Shown here piece by piece: positions 61,394-64,000 of a stretch of DNA of 64,000 nt. Position 1 is the first letter of the stretch; each line of letters starts with the position of its first letter. Under the pieces are notes generated by a model that worked only from the letters and a program-made list of their open reading frames with translations, was not told where the DNA came from and made no database searches. Both the position numbers and the translations under genes were made by a program. The stretch is from Gari tellinella (Eukaryota > Mollusca > Bivalvia > Cardiida > Psammobiidae), in assembly GCA_922989275.2 (NCBI GenBank), contig OV277868.1, positions 79,040,216-79,104,215 of the forward strand. Reading direction: 5' to 3'.

Positions 61394-64000
61394 AATTCGC
61401 CCCCAGCATTTTCTCTCTCAAATTTAGTATGTGTGTTGAACTATTTACTAGTACTGAATGATAAAAGTGAAACAAATAATTTGTGCTGAGAACTCTTGTA
61501 GGATTGTTCTGCATTACCCTGCTTTAAAGATATAAAAAGTCACTAAAAACCCGTTTATTCTATATGAACATCTATAGATTCGAACTACGATTGTCACATA
61601 GTTTCACCTTTAACACACTTGTTAGTCATCTATGATTGGCCTATATAAATTTCTGTGGCACACAGTCTGGATATTTTAATTGTAAATTAATTGTCTTCAT
61701 TTCTAAATCTGTTTTGATTTAAATATGTTTTAATGGTTTACGGAAATGCTTTCCCAGAGATTTATATACCATGAATAGGCCTTATTTTGTTACAGAAAGT
61801 ATATAATTATGATTCGACTTTTGAACCTATCAGTCTCGACAACAGTTATATTTGTAAACAGTTTGGATCTAGTTCAGACGTCGCATCACGAAGCGTCTGA
61901 TCAGGATCCAAAACTCATTGATACTCTTATAAATATGTTAAGTCAAAATACCTCATATTCTAAACTTTAGAAATAAAAGGAAATGATATTTGTGCAAGTA
62001 AGTGATATTATGGCAGTCTTGAAGGGAAATATATGTATATTCTGTAATGTATATTATATGGTACATGTTTATAGCTTCTGTGACATTTGGATGTGTCGGA
62101 CGACCATATATCTGCATTTAAATTGTTACCCAAACTAGAATGTCAATGTTAGATTAAAAGCACTTTGACCGAACAAATATTAACATGAGTGTCACATAGT
62201 TTGGGTCCTGATCAGACGCCGCGACACGCGGATTAGGATCCAAACTATCTGTGAAGTAGAATTTAGTTCCCTAAGGCGAGAAAGGTGCTACCCTTAAGCG
62301 TACAATGTATTGGTCGTCTGTATAATATGTTGTGTTTAAAATGTGTGTTTTGGAAGAGTTAAAGAATAGATGTACTTGCAGATTGTCAAACAAGTTTGAC
62401 CCAGATGAGTCACCGTGTAATGGGGCCTTTACATACACGATATTTTCTTACGATTCCTTACGGATCGCCAACTCGTAGTCAATCGTAAGCATCCGCAAAT
62501 GATCCGATAGTGTCCGTAAATAACTCGCAAGGATACGTAAGGATTCGTGGAAGAAGATGCCCATATTTTTGTGTCAAAAATTTTCTTACGATTGTCCGCG
62601 GAGATATTCTTCCGTAAATCAATCGTAACGATCCGTTAAGTGTCGTAAACCGGTTGTAACAACACGTAATCCTCCGTAAACAGCCCGCAAGGATCCGTAA
62701 ACAGTCAGCAAGGATCCGTAAACCGACCGTAACGTGTTCGTAGTCATCCGTGGTATTATCGTGGAGGTTTTCCGTCCAAACAGGCATAGACCACAAAAAT
62801 CTAAGTGAACTATTATTTCAGTCATATCGATGTTCTATCACTTCATGCCAGTTGTCGAATGATGACACATTTGAAATTGAATACTTTTTGGTACTGAAAA
62901 GGTCAAACACGTCAGTGCTCTTAGGTAAATCGTAACAAATCATAAAGGTGCGTTCACATACACAGATGTTTCTTACGAGTCCTTACGGATCTCCAAACCG
63001 TAGTCAATCGCAAACGTCCGGAAATAACTCGTTAACATCCGCAAACACATCGCAGACGTCCGTAAACAATCCGTTACCACCCGCAAAACTCGACGACACC
63101 CGTAAGCCTCCGTAAGACGAAAATCTTTTTTTTTGACATGTCAAAAACTATTTTACGATAGACTACGATAGACCACGGATGGACTTCTCCGTAAACAACA
63201 CGTAAATAATCCGTTACAATCCGCAACTTAATCGCAAATCGAACGTAACAACACGTACTCCTAACATTTGCAAACAGTTTATATCCAGATTAAACCACAA
63301 CTCACATCAGGACCTACTCAAATTGAGACTCTAATCTTATATTTTGAGAAATTTTTGAAGAAAAAAATAATATTATAACAATAATTTGCAATAATTGTTG
63401 CAGGCGGTAATATTACGTATTGTTTACGATAAAGCCCCTTCACTGTCATCACGTAACGAGCTTTGAACAATTCGTCTACGTTTATTCTAGGTTTTTTGAT
63501 TTAAGGAGTATAAAATTGAGTGTCAAGCAGTTTGGAACCTGACCAGGTGCCGCGTCATGCGATGCCAGATCTGGATCCAAACCTTTTGCAAGTATCATTG
63601 TACTCGGGCTATGGCGGTGAAGGGGCAAGTACAGTCAAACTTATATTGAGTGACCCTTTAACTGAAAGAGCGTGCAAGTAGAGAAAACCAGGTGCGACTG
63701 CTATAGAACGCGGAGTTTTGTCGCAAACATATCGTAATAACTCGTAAGATACCGTAAATAGCCCGTAACAACTCATAACACATATTAATTCACTCTTAAA
63801 AGTGGCATATATCGTAAGAAACCGTAAACTTTTACGGATGTGTGCCAATGTGTGCCATCCGTAAGAAAATCGTAGAAATTCCGTGTATGTGAAGGCCCCA
63901 TTACTCTTCTTCTCATTTTGATCTAAACTGTTTGTATCAGCTATCTCAAATACGTCCATCTATATGTAACGTGCAGAGGTGTTAACACTAGCAAAACACA
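61394..64000. repeat. Right copy of duplicated unit, interrupted by element T, runs off the window
   Basis: It is colinear with 23721-25095. The F element of the left copy is absent (AACTGTTTGTATCAGC). After T, the match resumes at CTCTTCTTCTCATTTTGATC and continues to GTGCAGAGGTGTTAACACTA and the last base. Confidence 0.8.
62420..63901. mobile_element. Element T, 1.48 kb, filled with CCGTAA-type short repeats
   Basis: ATGGGGCCTTTACATACACG at 62420 is mirrored by CGTGTATGTGAAGGCCCCAT at 63901, with TA on each side (62418-62419 and 63902-63903). The left duplicate at about 24735 lacks it. Inside, TCCGTAA/CGTAAC/CCGCAA motifs recur every 8-30 bp over 62430-62740, 62940-63260 and 63700-63890. 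A second end-like block (GTTCACATACACAGATGTTT) starts at 62952. Family B relics lie at about 63260 and 63515-63620. No transposase found. Confidence 0.75.

Noticed and set aside
62479..62825. Minus-strand frames reading SVYGSLLTVYGSLRAVYG
   Set aside because: The periodic peptide simply reflects the CCGTAA repeats of element T.

Overview
ORGANISM. This is an AT-rich, gene-poor, repeat-packed eukaryotic window. I infer a bivalve mollusc, probably a heterodont clam. The reasons are a B-box/coiled-coil/propeller (TRIM-like) gene of the type expanded in bivalves, spliced genes with GT/AG boundaries, several tRNA-derived SINEs, and very dense palindromic inverted-repeat elements. No database search was possible, so species is not assigned.

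GENES ON THE PLUS STRAND. (1) The last exon of a gene entering from the left ends at 372. (2) A TRIM-like gene has its coding exon at 25886-27549, and its ORF is broken at 26117-26125. (3) A small two-exon gene (44755-44909 joined to 48127-48220, 82 aa) has phases that match across a 3.2-kb intron. (4) A duplicated first-exon-like block ends in GTAAGT donors at 14173 and 60078. Weaker exon candidates are a minus-strand start exon at 56263-56231 and a plus-strand exon with one stop at 36524-36729. Degraded LINE ORF pieces lie at 28.6 kb and 50.4-51.2 kb, and a decayed minus-strand gene fragment lies at 18.3-18.6 kb.

MOBILE ELEMENTS. Most of the window is built from short inverted-repeat elements. 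I use these letters. A: TTAA-flanked, ends CCCATTACCCCATAG, about 252 bp, central GCAGAATG hairpin. B: TTAA-flanked, ends CCCTTTCACCGCCA or close variants. C: TTAA-flanked, ends CCCATTGAACCCTAG and CTCATTCACCCCTGAAA. D: TTAA-flanked, ends AGGGACTCGCAACC, carrying a tRNA-like sequence. E: TA-flanked, ends CAGTAAAACCTCTCTATTAC. F: TA-flanked, ends CAGTGGAGAA. G: TA-flanked, ends CAGTGCTCCCTCC. H: 6-bp target duplication, ends CAGGGCTCCAGATAAG. J: 6-bp target duplication, ends CAGGGCTGCCAT. K: 1.3-1.4-kb element with internal repeats, hairpin ends TTTAGCTCA and GGGCCTCTTGTT. Larger inverted-repeat elements are M (15166-20038), I (31282-35253), W (about 40624-42415), T (62420-63901) and a 957-bp foldback (37269-38225).

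LAYOUT. 0-13 kb: end of the first gene, then a field of families A-H, often nested. 13.7-25.1 kb: left copy of a segmental duplication, interrupted by element M. 25.8-27.5 kb: TRIM-like gene. 27.6-44 kb: repeats, K, I, the foldback and W. 44.7-48.2 kb: the two-exon gene, whose intron holds an E element containing a D element containing a K element. 48.4-59.6 kb: repeats, SINEs, a LINE fragment and a 162-bp tandem array. 59.66-64.0 kb: right copy of the duplication, still running when the window ends. The right copy matches the left one up to about 0.7 kb before the TRIM coding exon, so a second TRIM gene probably starts just beyond the window.

THEMES. Different terminal-repeat families share near-identical palindromic cores, and TTAA elements repeatedly insert exactly at the TTAA at the tip of family A hairpins. 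These are the most unusual signals here.
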